Positions 1 through 6,312 of a stretch of DNA of 9,577 bases are shown here, piece by piece. Each line of letters opens with the position of its first letter. Positions within the stretch are counted from its first letter, which is position 1. The notes beneath the pieces were generated by a model, which was not told the origin of the DNA, did not search any database, and saw nothing but the letters and a program-made list of their open reading frames with translations. The DNA is from Methylomicrobium sp035916875 (lineage in GTDB: Bacteria; Pseudomonadota; Gammaproteobacteria; Methylococcales; Methylomonadaceae), in NCBI RefSeq assembly GCF_035916875.1, contig NZ_JAXUHN010000013.1, positions 1 through 9,577 on the forward strand. Direction: 5' to 3'. Both the position numbers and the translations under genes were made by a program.

Positions 1-82
1 GGTTCTCCTCTATCGTGTGCTTGGCGGTTCACGGTAGTCAGTTTCCTGATGGACTCCTCTTATTGTCAAACTTTTGCTGTCT

Positions 83-99
83 CCCCGGCAGAGCCGGGG
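83..99. other. Short GC-rich hairpin
   Basis: A perfect 7-bp stem (CCCCGGC/GCCGGGG) closes a 3-base loop (AGA). Only a short ATTT follows on the plus strand, so it could be a weak terminator for something to the left of the window, or part of the degraded mobile DNA that begins just after it. The rest of bases 1-115 holds no coding sequence I can recognise. Confidence 0.4.
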
Positions 100-115
100 G
101 ATTTCCCATTATTGG

Positions 116-440
116 TTAACCACCAAGGTGTTTGTCGATACGGTGCTGGCAAACGGTTGCCGCCTGAGCACACCCACGGAGCACAAGTGGCCGGTCGGGA
201 TGCTTGGCGAGAATGGCTTCACCGACCGTCTGTGGCGGTCGGTGAAATACCAATGTGTTTATCTGCACGCTTACGATTCGGTCGCTCAGGCGAGAACCTC
301 GATTATGCAGTATGTGAAGGTACAATCGGTTCAGACCGCATTCGAGCCTGAAGCGAAAAATACCCTATCAGGCTTATACCGGCATGTTGCCTCCTCCGCG
401 TGCCATACAAAGTCTCCATTGCTTGAAAATTATTTCCAAC
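116..440 (+). pseudogene. IS3-family transposase (OrfB C-terminal part), decayed
   Basis: This is the remnant of the C-terminal half of an IS3-family DDE transposase. In one frame the translation contains NGCRLS, then TDRLWRSVKY and VYLHAYDSVAQARTSI, which follow the usual order of the rve/integrase core around the third catalytic residue. The reading then has to shift by one frame near 314-320 to continue as YNRFRPHSSLKRKIPYQAY and GMLPPPRAIQ, the standard IS3 C-terminus, stopping at TAA 438-440. The segment between NGCRLS and RLWRS is longer than usual and poorly matched, and the expected catalytic Glu (family motif xERLWRS) reads Asp (TDRLWRS). No start, no OrfA and no terminal inverted repeats are visible, so it is a dead fragment. 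The exact left boundary is uncertain. Confidence 0.8.
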
Positions 441-541
441 TAATAAGAGTCTTCGTCATAAAAAAGTTTTATCATTACTCTGCTTTTAGCGGTCAAGTTG
501 GTGGGTTGTCCGCTCATATCATCGTGTTCAAGTTATTTTTT

Positions 542-545
542 GGAG
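542..545 (+). promoter_or_regulatory. Ribosome binding site of the cytochrome c gene
   Basis: GGAG lies seven bases ahead of the ATG at 553 and fixes the start of the cytochrome gene. I see no clear sigma-70 promoter between the transposase remnant and this site. Confidence 0.75.
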
Positions 546-552
546 AACAATC

Positions 553-882
553 ATGTTACGTTCAACATTCTTATTGGTTTTAAGTGCGCTTATCTTTGGT
601 TTTATTGGCAATGTTCACGCTGCCGATGCATCAGCCGGTGCTGAAGTGTTTGCCAACAATTGTATGTCGTGTCATTCAGGCGGAAAAAATTTAATAAATC
701 CAGCCAAATCGTTAAGCATAAAAGATTTAAAAGACAACAAGATGGATTCTGAAGCAGAAATTATTACTTTGGTTACCAACGGTAAACCCCCGATGCCGGC
801 ATTTGGCACAAGCCTGTCTGCGGATCAAATTAAAAATATTGCTGCTTATGTGATGCAGCAAGCGAATGCAGGTTGGAAATAA
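553..882 (+). CDS. Secreted class I cytochrome c, cytochrome c6-like
   Basis: A 109-residue monohaem cytochrome c that should act as a small soluble electron carrier in the periplasm. Residues 1-23 form a Sec signal peptide (basic Arg3, hydrophobic core, AXA-like end VHA before Ala24-Asp25), leaving a mature protein of about 86 residues. The haem-binding motif CMSCH is at 37-41 (His41 axial) and the second axial ligand is Met81 in NGKPPMPAF. The layout GAEVFANNCMSCHSGGKN, then NGKxxMPAF and IAAYVMQQANAGW at the end, closely follows cytochrome c6 (PetJ) of cyanobacteria and the c6-like proteins found in other bacteria. Its partner is not in the window: it stands alone between a dead transposase and a repeat, with a good ribosome binding site. 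The gene is visibly richer in A/T, with codons such as TTA and AAA, than pepN or selD. A generic c5/c-553-type assignment remains possible. Confidence 0.88.
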   Translation: MLRSTFLLVLSALIFGFIGNVHAADASAGAEVFANNCMSCHSGGKNLINPAKSLSIKDLKDNKMDSEAEIITLVTNGKPPMPAFGTSLSADQIKNIAAYVMQQANAGWK

Positions 883-894
883 TAACGCGTTAAA

Positions 895-972
895 GCCATG
901 TAGCTCGTAGAATGGGATGCTCATCATGCGGCGCGGCGCAATACGGGAGTACTCAATTGCGTGCTACATGGC
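895..972. repeat. 78-bp REP-like element with perfect 10-bp inverted ends
   Basis: GCCATGTAGC at 895-904 is repeated in perfect reverse complement as GCTACATGGC at 963-972. The inside (905-962) has a GC-rich core (GCGGCGCGGCGC). GTAG occurs at 900-903 and 907-910, with the reverse CTAC at 964-967. GTAG next to a palindrome is the hallmark of REP sequences mobilised by RAYT transposases, and a RAYT relic lies at the far right of this window. It does not look like a terminator: the loop is too long and no T-run follows. The right arm overlaps the likely start codon of the next gene. Confidence 0.5.
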
Positions 973-1252
973 TAAGCAGCGGCTCCGTCGCAAATGTTTA
1001 AAAAGATCAAAACGACACCTCTTCGAACAAATTTCCGCCTTCAAGAGTCAGGTGCTGTATCTTAAACATAATCTGAATGCGCGGGGGATTGCCGCGCTGC
1101 AACATGAATTCATCGAAATCGCGCAATTGATTCAGGCGATGGAAAAAACGATCGCCGAAGCCCGCAGTTTTGTGGAGGTATTGTCCGATCGGAAAGCGTT
1201 GCCGACATCGGGTCATGTCGATAACCTAGACAGCCTTTTATATGTCGATTGA
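968..1252 (+). CDS. Hypothetical small basic, helical protein
   Basis: I do not recognise a family. From the ATG at 968 the product is 94 residues. A strongly basic N-terminus (MAKQRLRRKCLKRSKRH) is followed by a segment from about residue 20 to 75 with heptad-like spacing of hydrophobic residues (FEQISAFKSQVLYLKHNL, then FIEIAQLIQAMEKTIAEA), which suggests two amphipathic helices or a short coiled coil. No signal peptide, membrane span or cysteine metal site is visible. The same frame is open upstream to an ATG at 917, giving 111 residues, but that extension would be encoded inside the inverted repeat and reads poorly. Neither start has a well-placed Shine-Dalgarno; the nearest GGGAG (945-949) is 18 bases from 968. 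The basic N-terminus would suit nucleic-acid or ribosome contact, but this is only an inference. Confidence 0.6.
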   Translation: MAKQRLRRKCLKRSKRHLFEQISAFKSQVLYLKHNLNARGIAALQHEFIEIAQLIQAMEKTIAEARSFVEVLSDRKALPTSGHVDNLDSLLYVD

Positions 1253-1412
1253 TGTTTTTAACATACGAAGTCCGCTTCAAAATCCTGCAACAAGAAATTG
1301 GTTCCAATATATCAAACCCCGCTTTGGTTTGCCAAAACTCGGCTCGAGGAAACGTAAAGGCATCACGTAAATCAATCAATTACGCATAAACATCACCTTA
1401 TCCAGCAAATAG

Positions 1413-1440
1413 TTGCGTTTACCGCCGATTCCGTTACACT
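1413..1440 (+). promoter_or_regulatory. Possible sigma-70 promoter of pepN
   Basis: TTGCGT (1413-1418) and TACACT (1435-1440) are separated by 16 bases and would start transcription about 25-30 bases before the pepN ATG. The -35 match is weak. The rest of 1253-1412 has no gene. It contains a short hairpin (CAAACC 1313-1318 with GGTTTG 1326-1331) without a T-run. Confidence 0.3.
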
Positions 1441-1473
1441 CACAGCATTTATTCCTTTAAAGACCATACAAGC

Positions 1474-4122
1474 ATGCGTGACGCAAATCCCAGAACCGTT
1501 TATCTGAAAGACTACACCGTACCGGATTATCTGATTCAAAACGTCGATCTGAACTTTACGCTGGACGAAGAAAACACACGGGTCGTTTCCAGGCTCACGA
1601 TGTGCCGGAATCCGGCCAGCCGTTCGAGCGATACGTCCCTGACCCTGGCCGGCGAGAATCTGAAATTGGTCCGGATCGTGCTGAACGAGGACAACGAACT
1701 GGGCGACAAGGATTACTTGCAAACCCCGGATTCGTTGATTATTCATGATGTGCCGCAGCAGCGCAGTTTCGTGCTGACGATCGAAAACGTGATCGATCCC
1801 AAGGCGAATACCGCGCTCGAAGGCCTGTATTTGTCGAACGGCATGCTGTGCACCCAATGCGAGGCCGAAGGTTTTAGGAAAATCACTTATTTCCTCGACC
1901 GCCCCGATGTGATGGCCGTGTTCACGACCACGATCACCGCCGACAAGGACCGCTTTCCGGTATTGCTGTCGAACGGTAACAAGGTCGGCCACGGCGAGCT
2001 GCCGGACAATCAACATTGGGTGACCTGGAAGGACCCGTTCAAGAAGCCCTGCTACCTGTTCGCGCTGGTCGCGGGTCAACTCGAATGCGCCGAAGACCAG
2101 TTCACGACAATCTCGGGCCGGGACATTACCCTGCAAATCTTCGTCGAGAAGCACGACCTGGATAAATGCGGCCATGCGATGCAGTCGCTGAAGAACGCGA
2201 TGGCCTGGGACGAACAGATCTACGGCCGCGAATACGATCTGGATCTCTATATGATCGTCGCGGTCAGCCATTTCAACATGGGCGCGATGGAAAACAAGGG
2301 CCTGAACGTGTTCAATACCAAGTTCGTGCTGGCGCGTCCCGATACCGCGACCGATGCCGACTACGAACATATCGAAGGCGTGATAGGACATGAATATTTC
2401 CACAACTGGACCGGCAACCGGATCACCTGCCGCGACTGGTTTCAGCTCAGCCTGAAGGAAGGCTTCACGGTGTTCCGCGACCAGGAATTCACCGGCGATC
2501 GCACCTCCAAAGCGGTCAAACGGATCGAGGATGTGAACATGCTGCGCACCCGCCAGTTTGCCGAGGACGCAGGCCCGTTGGCGCATCCGATCCGGCCCGA
2601 TGCCTATATCGAAATCAACAATTTTTACACGCTGACGGTCTATGAAAAAGGCGCCGAAGTCGTGCGCATGCTGCATACGCTGCTCGGCTCGGAAGGCTTC
2701 CGGAAAGGCAGCGATCTGTATTTCGAACGCCATGACGGCCAGGCGGTCACCTGCGACGATTTCGTCAGCGCGATGGAAGCCGCGAACGGCGTCGATTTGA
2801 GCCAGTTCCGGCGCTGGTATACGCAGGCCGGTACACCGGTATTGAACGTCTCGCAGTACTTCGACGCCGGCCAAAACACGCTGTCTTTGACCTTCTCGCA
2901 ATATTGCCCGCCGACGCCGGGGCAAACGGTTAAGGAGCCCTTGCTGATTCCGGTCACGACCGGCCTGCTGAACAAAGACGGCTCGCCGGCTCTTTCCCGC
3001 TTGCAAGACGGCGAAGCGGCCGAACAGGCCGTGCTGCAATTGACCAAGCAAGAACAGACCTTCGTCTTTAACGGTTTACAGGAAGAGCCGGTTGTTTCGG
3101 TATTGCGCGGTTTTTCCGCGCCGGTCAAACTGGCGATGAACCGGCCGCTCGATGAGCTGGCGTTCCTGCTCAGCCACGACCCCGACACCTTCAACCGCTG
3201 GGATGCGGGCCAACAACTGGCCGTGCAGGTGATCTCGGGGCTGATCGTCGACTATCAGGACGGTTCGGAACTGGCCGTCAATCCGCTGCTGATCGACGCC
3301 TATAAAAAGGTGCTGGCGCACCCGTGGGAGGACTTGTCCTATTTTTCATTGCTGATGACGCTGCCGTCGGAACTCTATCTGACCGAGCAAATGCGCGTGG
3401 TCGATGTCGAGGCGATTCATTTTGCGCGCGAAGCGGTCGCGAAAGCGCTCGCGGAACAACTGCGCGAACCACTCGAAGCGCTCTATCTGCAATATCACAG
3501 CGACGAATCCGGCCAATTCGATGCCAGGGCGATCGGCCGCCGCCGCATCAAAAACACCTGCCTGGCTTACCTCGCAAGGCTCGATGCGGAGTGGATTCAA
3601 CATTGGTCGTTGCAGCAATTCAACAGCGCCAAGAACATGACCGATCAACTCGCCGCGCTGACCGTGATCGTGAACCATCCGCATCCGGCCGGACAGCAAT
3701 GCCTGGACAGCTTTTACGAACAATGGCGGGACGAAGCGTTAGTTATCGACAAATGGTTTACAACCCAGGCAATGAGCCCGATGCCGGGCGCCTACAACAA
3801 CGTGCTCAACTTGCTCGAACACCCGGCGTTCGACATCAAGAACCCGAACCGGGTCAGAGCATTGATCGGCGCCTTCTCGCAATCGAATCCCTTACATTTC
3901 CATGCCGCGAACGGCCAGGGCTATCAATTTCTCGCCGACCGTATTCTCGAATTGAACACTTTGAATCCGCAAGTCGCCTCAAGAATGGTCGGCGCACTGA
4001 CCTCCTGGCGGCGTTATGACATGAAACGGCAGAGCTTGATGAAAGCGCAATTGGAACGGATCATTTCGACCGCGGCGATTTCGAAGGATGTGTATGAAGT
4101 GGCGGTGAAAAGTTTGGCTTAA
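1474..4122 (+). CDS. pepN: Aminopeptidase N (M1 family zinc metallopeptidase)
   Basis: Cytosolic M1-family aminopeptidase that removes N-terminal residues from peptides during general protein turnover. At 882 residues it is close to the 870 of E. coli PepN. The substrate-anchoring GAMEN motif is at 270-274. The zinc site is HEYFH at 306-310 with the third ligand Glu329 in LKEGF; Glu307 is the general base, and Tyr390 in YEKGAEVVRM matches the transition-state tyrosine (Tyr381 in E. coli). All key residues are present at a constant offset of +9 from the E. coli numbering. The N-terminus (YLKDYTVPDYLIQNVDLNF) aligns with the PepN beginning, supporting the ATG at 1474 although the Shine-Dalgarno is poor. 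The C-terminal part (about 560-882) is the helical domain that closes the active site in this subfamily. It appears monocistronic, with an inverted repeat after the stop. Long open frames on the opposite strand here are by-products of its GC-rich codons. Confidence 0.97.
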   Translation: MRDANPRTVYLKDYTVPDYLIQNVDLNFTLDEENTRVVSRLTMCRNPASRSSDTSLTLAGENLKLVRIVLNEDNELGDKDYLQTPDSLIIHDVPQQRSFVLTIENVIDPKANTALEGLYLSNGMLCTQCEAEGFRKITYFLDRPDVMAVFTTTITADKDRFPVLLSNGNKVGHGELPDNQHWVTWKDPFKKPCYLFALVAGQLECAEDQFTTISGRDITLQIFVEKHDLDKCGHAMQSLKNAMAWDEQIYGREYDLDLYMIVAVSHFNMGAMENKGLNVFNTKFVLARPDTATDADYEHIEGVIGHEYFHNWTGNRITCRDWFQLSLKEGFTVFRDQEFTGDRTSKAVKRIEDVNMLRTRQFAEDAGPLAHPIRPDAYIEINNFYTLTVYEKGAEVVRMLHTLLGSEGFRKGSDLYFERHDGQAVTCDDFVSAMEAANGVDLSQFRRWYTQAGTPVLNVSQYFDAGQNTLSLTFSQYCPPTPGQTVKEPLLIPVTTGLLNKDGSPALSRLQDGEAAEQAVLQLTKQEQTFVFNGLQEEPVVSVLRGFSAPVKLAMNRPLDELAFLLSHDPDTFNRWDAGQQLAVQVISGLIVDYQDGSELAVNPLLIDAYKKVLAHPWEDLSYFSLLMTLPSELYLTEQMRVVDVEAIHFAREAVAKALAEQLREPLEALYLQYHSDESGQFDARAIGRRRIKNTCLAYLARLDAEWIQHWSLQQFNSAKNMTDQLAALTVIVNHPHPAGQQCLDSFYEQWRDEALVIDKWFTTQAMSPMPGAYNNVLNLLEHPAFDIKNPNRVRALIGAFSQSNPLHFHAANGQGYQFLADRILELNTLNPQVASRMVGALTSWRRYDMKRQSLMKAQLERIISTAAISKDVYEVAVKSLA

Positions 4123-4144
4123 AGGGATCGAACGGGTTATTCAT

Positions 4145-4168
4145 TGCCGTTACCGTGAAATAACGGCA
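4145..4168. terminator. Inverted repeat after pepN, possible weak terminator
   Basis: TGCCGTTA (4145-4152) pairs perfectly with TAACGGCA (4161-4168) around an 8-base loop, starting 22 bases after the pepN stop. No T-run follows, so it is at best an atypical terminator or an mRNA 3' end stabiliser separating pepN from the toxin-antitoxin promoter. Confidence 0.4.
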
Positions 4169-4184
4169 TTGATGTATATCCTGC

Positions 4185-4230
4185 TTGACAAAAAGTATCA
4201 CTTGATACATAAATACCATAAAAATGATAC
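4185..4230 (+). promoter_or_regulatory. Promoter and palindromic operator of the RES-Xre operon
   Basis: A perfect -35 TTGACA (4185-4190) is followed after 17 bases by CATAAA (4208-4213) as a -10; alternatives such as TACATA (4206-4211) overlap it. Between the two boxes is GTATCACTTGATAC (4195-4208), a perfect 6-bp inverted repeat with a 2-base spacer. A further half-site TGATAC lies at 4225-4230, near the expected transcription start. The layout fits autorepression by the Xre-type antitoxin encoded next, binding over the promoter as is usual in type II modules. Binding itself is inferred. Confidence 0.65.
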
Positions 4231-4245
4231 CTATGAGTTTTCCCT

Positions 4246-4674
4246 ATGCTGCTCGTCACCCCCGAAAACATTGCTTCCGTGATGGAGCTGGAAATCATTC
4301 CGCATTCATTCTCCGAACTCGATCAGTTGGTAGCCGAAGGACTTCCCAAGAAAGCGCTCAAGGCGAGCGTCGAACGTATTTGTTCGTCCCTTGAAGAAAA
4401 AAAACAGCTGTTATACCGGATAGTGCCCGAGGCGACATACAAGCGCCGCCGCAACAAGCTGACCGCGGAAGAATCGGGCCGTGCCGAACGCTTGGCCAGG
4501 GTTTATGCGACCGCGCAATATGTGTGGGATTCCGACGATGACGCAAGAACGTTTCTGCATACGGCCCATCCCATGCTGGAAAACCAAACGCCCCTCGAGG
4601 TTTCGATGACCGAACTCGGGGCGCGCCGCGTCGAAGAACTGCTTTGGAAGCTGTTTTATGGCATCGCGGCTTGA
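4246..4674 (+). CDS. Xre/MbcA/ParS-type antitoxin (DUF2384)
   Basis: Antitoxin of a type II RES-Xre module, 142 residues. The N-terminal part (about 22-70: FSELDQLVAEGLPKKALKAS, then the basic KRRRNK at 66-71) fits the helix-turn-helix region that binds the operator. The C-terminal part is the toxin-binding DUF2384 domain: GRAERLARVYATAQYVWDS at 78-96, FLHTAHPMLENQTPLEV at 103-119, and ELGARRVEELLWKLFYG at 123-139. The last motif matches the family pattern of phP.L.g.tPle followed by GA..Ve..L..i.yG. It should bind the RES protein as a complex that blocks the toxin and represses their shared promoter. The start at 4246 has no good Shine-Dalgarno, but a nearby ATG (4233) is in another frame. 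The stop TGA shares its A with the ATG of the toxin gene. Confidence 0.9.
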   Translation: MLLVTPENIASVMELEIIPHSFSELDQLVAEGLPKKALKASVERICSSLEEKKQLLYRIVPEATYKRRRNKLTAEESGRAERLARVYATAQYVWDSDDDARTFLHTAHPMLENQTPLEVSMTELGARRVEELLWKLFYGIAA

Positions 4675-5135
4675 TGCGGATTTTCCGGATTGGCGACAAC
4701 CGGCATCCGATTTGGGACGGCACGGGCGCGGCCATGGTCGGCGGCAGATGGAACAGTCCCGGCCGGCCGGTCATTTACGGCTCATTGAGTTATTCCTGCG
4801 CAATGCTTGAGATTCTGGCCCATGCGAACATCGGCCGCATTCCAAAGACGCATAGCTACATTGTCGCAGAAGCGCCAGACGACGTATCGCTAGAAATGCA
4901 CGATCCCGACTCGCTTCCCCATAGCTGGGATATCGAAAACAGCGTAACCGCCAGGGCTTTTGGCGATCGATGGTTACAAGAATCCAGGACGGCGATATTG
5001 GTCGTTCCCTCGGTGATCGCCCGATTGGATGCAAACGCCTTGGTCAATCCGAATCATCCGGATGCGAAAAAACTAATCATCTCCCTTCCCGAAAGGATTA
5101 TTTGGGACAAACGGCTTTTCGAAAGACAAGAATAA
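4674..5135 (+). CDS. RES-domain toxin (NAD+-degrading)
   Basis: Toxin partner of the preceding antitoxin, 153 residues, the normal size of a stand-alone RES protein. Characterised RES toxins, including MbcT of Mycobacterium tuberculosis, degrade NAD+ and stop growth. The family signature is clear: MRIFRIGD at the start, GGRWNSPGRPVIYGS at 23-37 with the conserved Arg25 and Tyr35, LEILAH at 45-50 with Glu46, and VVPSVI at 110-115 with Ser113, followed by NPNHPDA at 125-131. All of these are residues the family uses in or near its active site, so the toxin looks intact. The ATG at 4674 is preferred over an in-frame ATG 30 bases upstream because it begins the domain exactly and gives the 1-nt overlap (TGATG) expected for translational coupling. 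The stop is TAA at 5133-5135. Confidence 0.92.
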   Translation: MRIFRIGDNRHPIWDGTGAAMVGGRWNSPGRPVIYGSLSYSCAMLEILAHANIGRIPKTHSYIVAEAPDDVSLEMHDPDSLPHSWDIENSVTARAFGDRWLQESRTAILVVPSVIARLDANALVNPNHPDAKKLIISLPERIIWDKRLFERQE

Positions 5136-5226
5136 TCCGCCTGGATTGAGTCATCAGTTTGGCGAAACGTTCCATTCGACGCTCCATGTCAAGCCTGTCC
5201 CGATAATTGCCTGTTAAATACAATCG

Positions 5227-6312
5227 ATGAACAACCACCCCACCCTCCCCGCCGCCGAAGCTTTCAGGCTCTTGAGCGCATGTCATAAGATGTCCGTCAT
5301 CGATGTCAGGTCGGAAGGCGAATATGCAAAAGCGCATTTTGCGAATACCGTCAATATTCCGATCCTTTCAGATTCCCATCGGCATGATGTCGGTCTGACC
5401 TACAAGACCGAAGGCTCGGAAGCGGCCAAAGCACTCGGACACGAACTGGTTAGCGGCGACTATAAAGACGCGCTGATTCGTCGATGGTGCGATTCGATCA
5501 ACAGCCATCCAGAAGCACCGGCTTTGCTTTTTTGCTGGCGAGGGGGACTCAGGTCGCGCATCGCGCAGGATTGGGTTTATCAACAGGGCTATGAAGTACT
5601 TCGCGTCGAGGGCGGTTATAAAGGTTTACGGCACGAAGCGTTAACGGCGCTGGAAAAGCCGACTCCGTTTGTGATTATTTCCGGCATGACCGGTGCCGGC
5701 AAAACCCGTTTGTTGCATCGGCTTCCCCGCATTGTCGATCTCGAAGCCCTTGCCCATCATCGCGGCAGCGCGTTCGGATCGCACTTCGGCGCCAGCCAGC
5801 CGCAACAGGCTACCTTCGAAAACGAGCTGGCTCAGGCGCTATATCGGCTTGCGCCAAACTATGTGCTGGAAGATGAAAGCCCCAACATCGGCCGCTGTCA
5901 TGTGCCCGACAATTTTTATGCGCGCATGACGACCGCGCCGATGGTCAGAATCGAAGCCCCGACCCGGCAACGCGCATTCGCCATCCATCAGGAATACATT
6001 CAAACGCCTTTGGCCGCCGGCATGCGCCTGGAGATGCTGGAACAAAACTTTCTTTACAATATCGAAAGGATCAAAAACAAGCTCGGCGGCCTGGAGTACG
6101 ATAAAATCAAGATACTTTTGATTCGGGCGTTTGCTTTAGACGCCTTGGCTGAAGACAGCACGGACGCCCATCTCGATTGGATCGAACGGTTGCTGACGAC
6201 CTATTACGACAAGCAATATCTCTATTCGCTGTCGTTAAAATCACGCAAGACCTTGTTTGAAGGCGCCTGGGAGGACTGCTTGGGTTTTTTACAGTCTCAA
6301 CACCATGATTAA
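5227..6312 (+). CDS. mnmH: tRNA 2-selenouridine synthase (MnmH/SelU)
   Basis: MnmH replaces the sulfur of 2-thiouridine at the wobble position (U34) of tRNAs for Lys, Glu and Gln with selenium, via a geranylated intermediate, using selenophosphate. The 361 residues match the E. coli protein (364). An N-terminal rhodanese domain (about 8-140) contains SVIDVRSEGEYAKAH and the catalytic loop FCWRGG with Cys103. The C-terminal half has a P-loop, GMTGAGKT at 153-160, followed by DLEALAHHRGSAFG from Asp171, a hallmark of the family. The ATG at 5227 begins where homologues begin; there is no Shine-Dalgarno, and TACAAT at 5219-5224 could be a -10 giving a near-leaderless mRNA, which is speculative. 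The 91-base gap from the toxin gene suggests a separate transcript. Its 3' end overlaps selD by 8 nt, and SelD makes its selenium donor. Confidence 0.95.
   Translation: MNNHPTLPAAEAFRLLSACHKMSVIDVRSEGEYAKAHFANTVNIPILSDSHRHDVGLTYKTEGSEAAKALGHELVSGDYKDALIRRWCDSINSHPEAPALLFCWRGGLRSRIAQDWVYQQGYEVLRVEGGYKGLRHEALTALEKPTPFVIISGMTGAGKTRLLHRLPRIVDLEALAHHRGSAFGSHFGASQPQQATFENELAQALYRLAPNYVLEDESPNIGRCHVPDNFYARMTTAPMVRIEAPTRQRAFAIHQEYIQTPLAAGMRLEMLEQNFLYNIERIKNKLGGLEYDKIKILLIRAFALDALAEDSTDAHLDWIERLLTTYYDKQYLYSLSLKSRKTLFEGAWEDCLGFLQSQHHD

Noticed and set aside
1393..3051. A 552-codon open frame on the minus strand
   Set aside because: It lies antisense to pepN, which has all its catalytic motifs. GC-rich codons keep the opposite strand open, and its translation shows no recognisable domain.
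3324..4019. A 231-codon plus-strand open frame inside pepN
   Set aside because: It is an out-of-frame shadow of the pepN C-terminal domain, with arginine-rich low-complexity translation and no Shine-Dalgarno.
4195..4230. GTATCA/TGATAC repeats considered as a CRISPR-like or iteron array
   Set aside because: Only three 6-base half-sites occur, placed over a promoter, which is explained better as an antitoxin operator.
5098..5337. Minus-strand frame over the toxin-mnmH gap (contains RLDMERRMERFAKLMTQ)
   Set aside because: It looks protein-like for a short stretch but overlaps the ends of two solid genes, has no ribosome binding site, and matches nothing I know.
6257..6304. Upstream in-frame ATG extending selD by 16 residues
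   Set aside because: The extension lies within mnmH, reads MKAPGRTAWVFYSLNT with no family similarity, and the ATG at 6305 gives the normal distance to the FAD motif.
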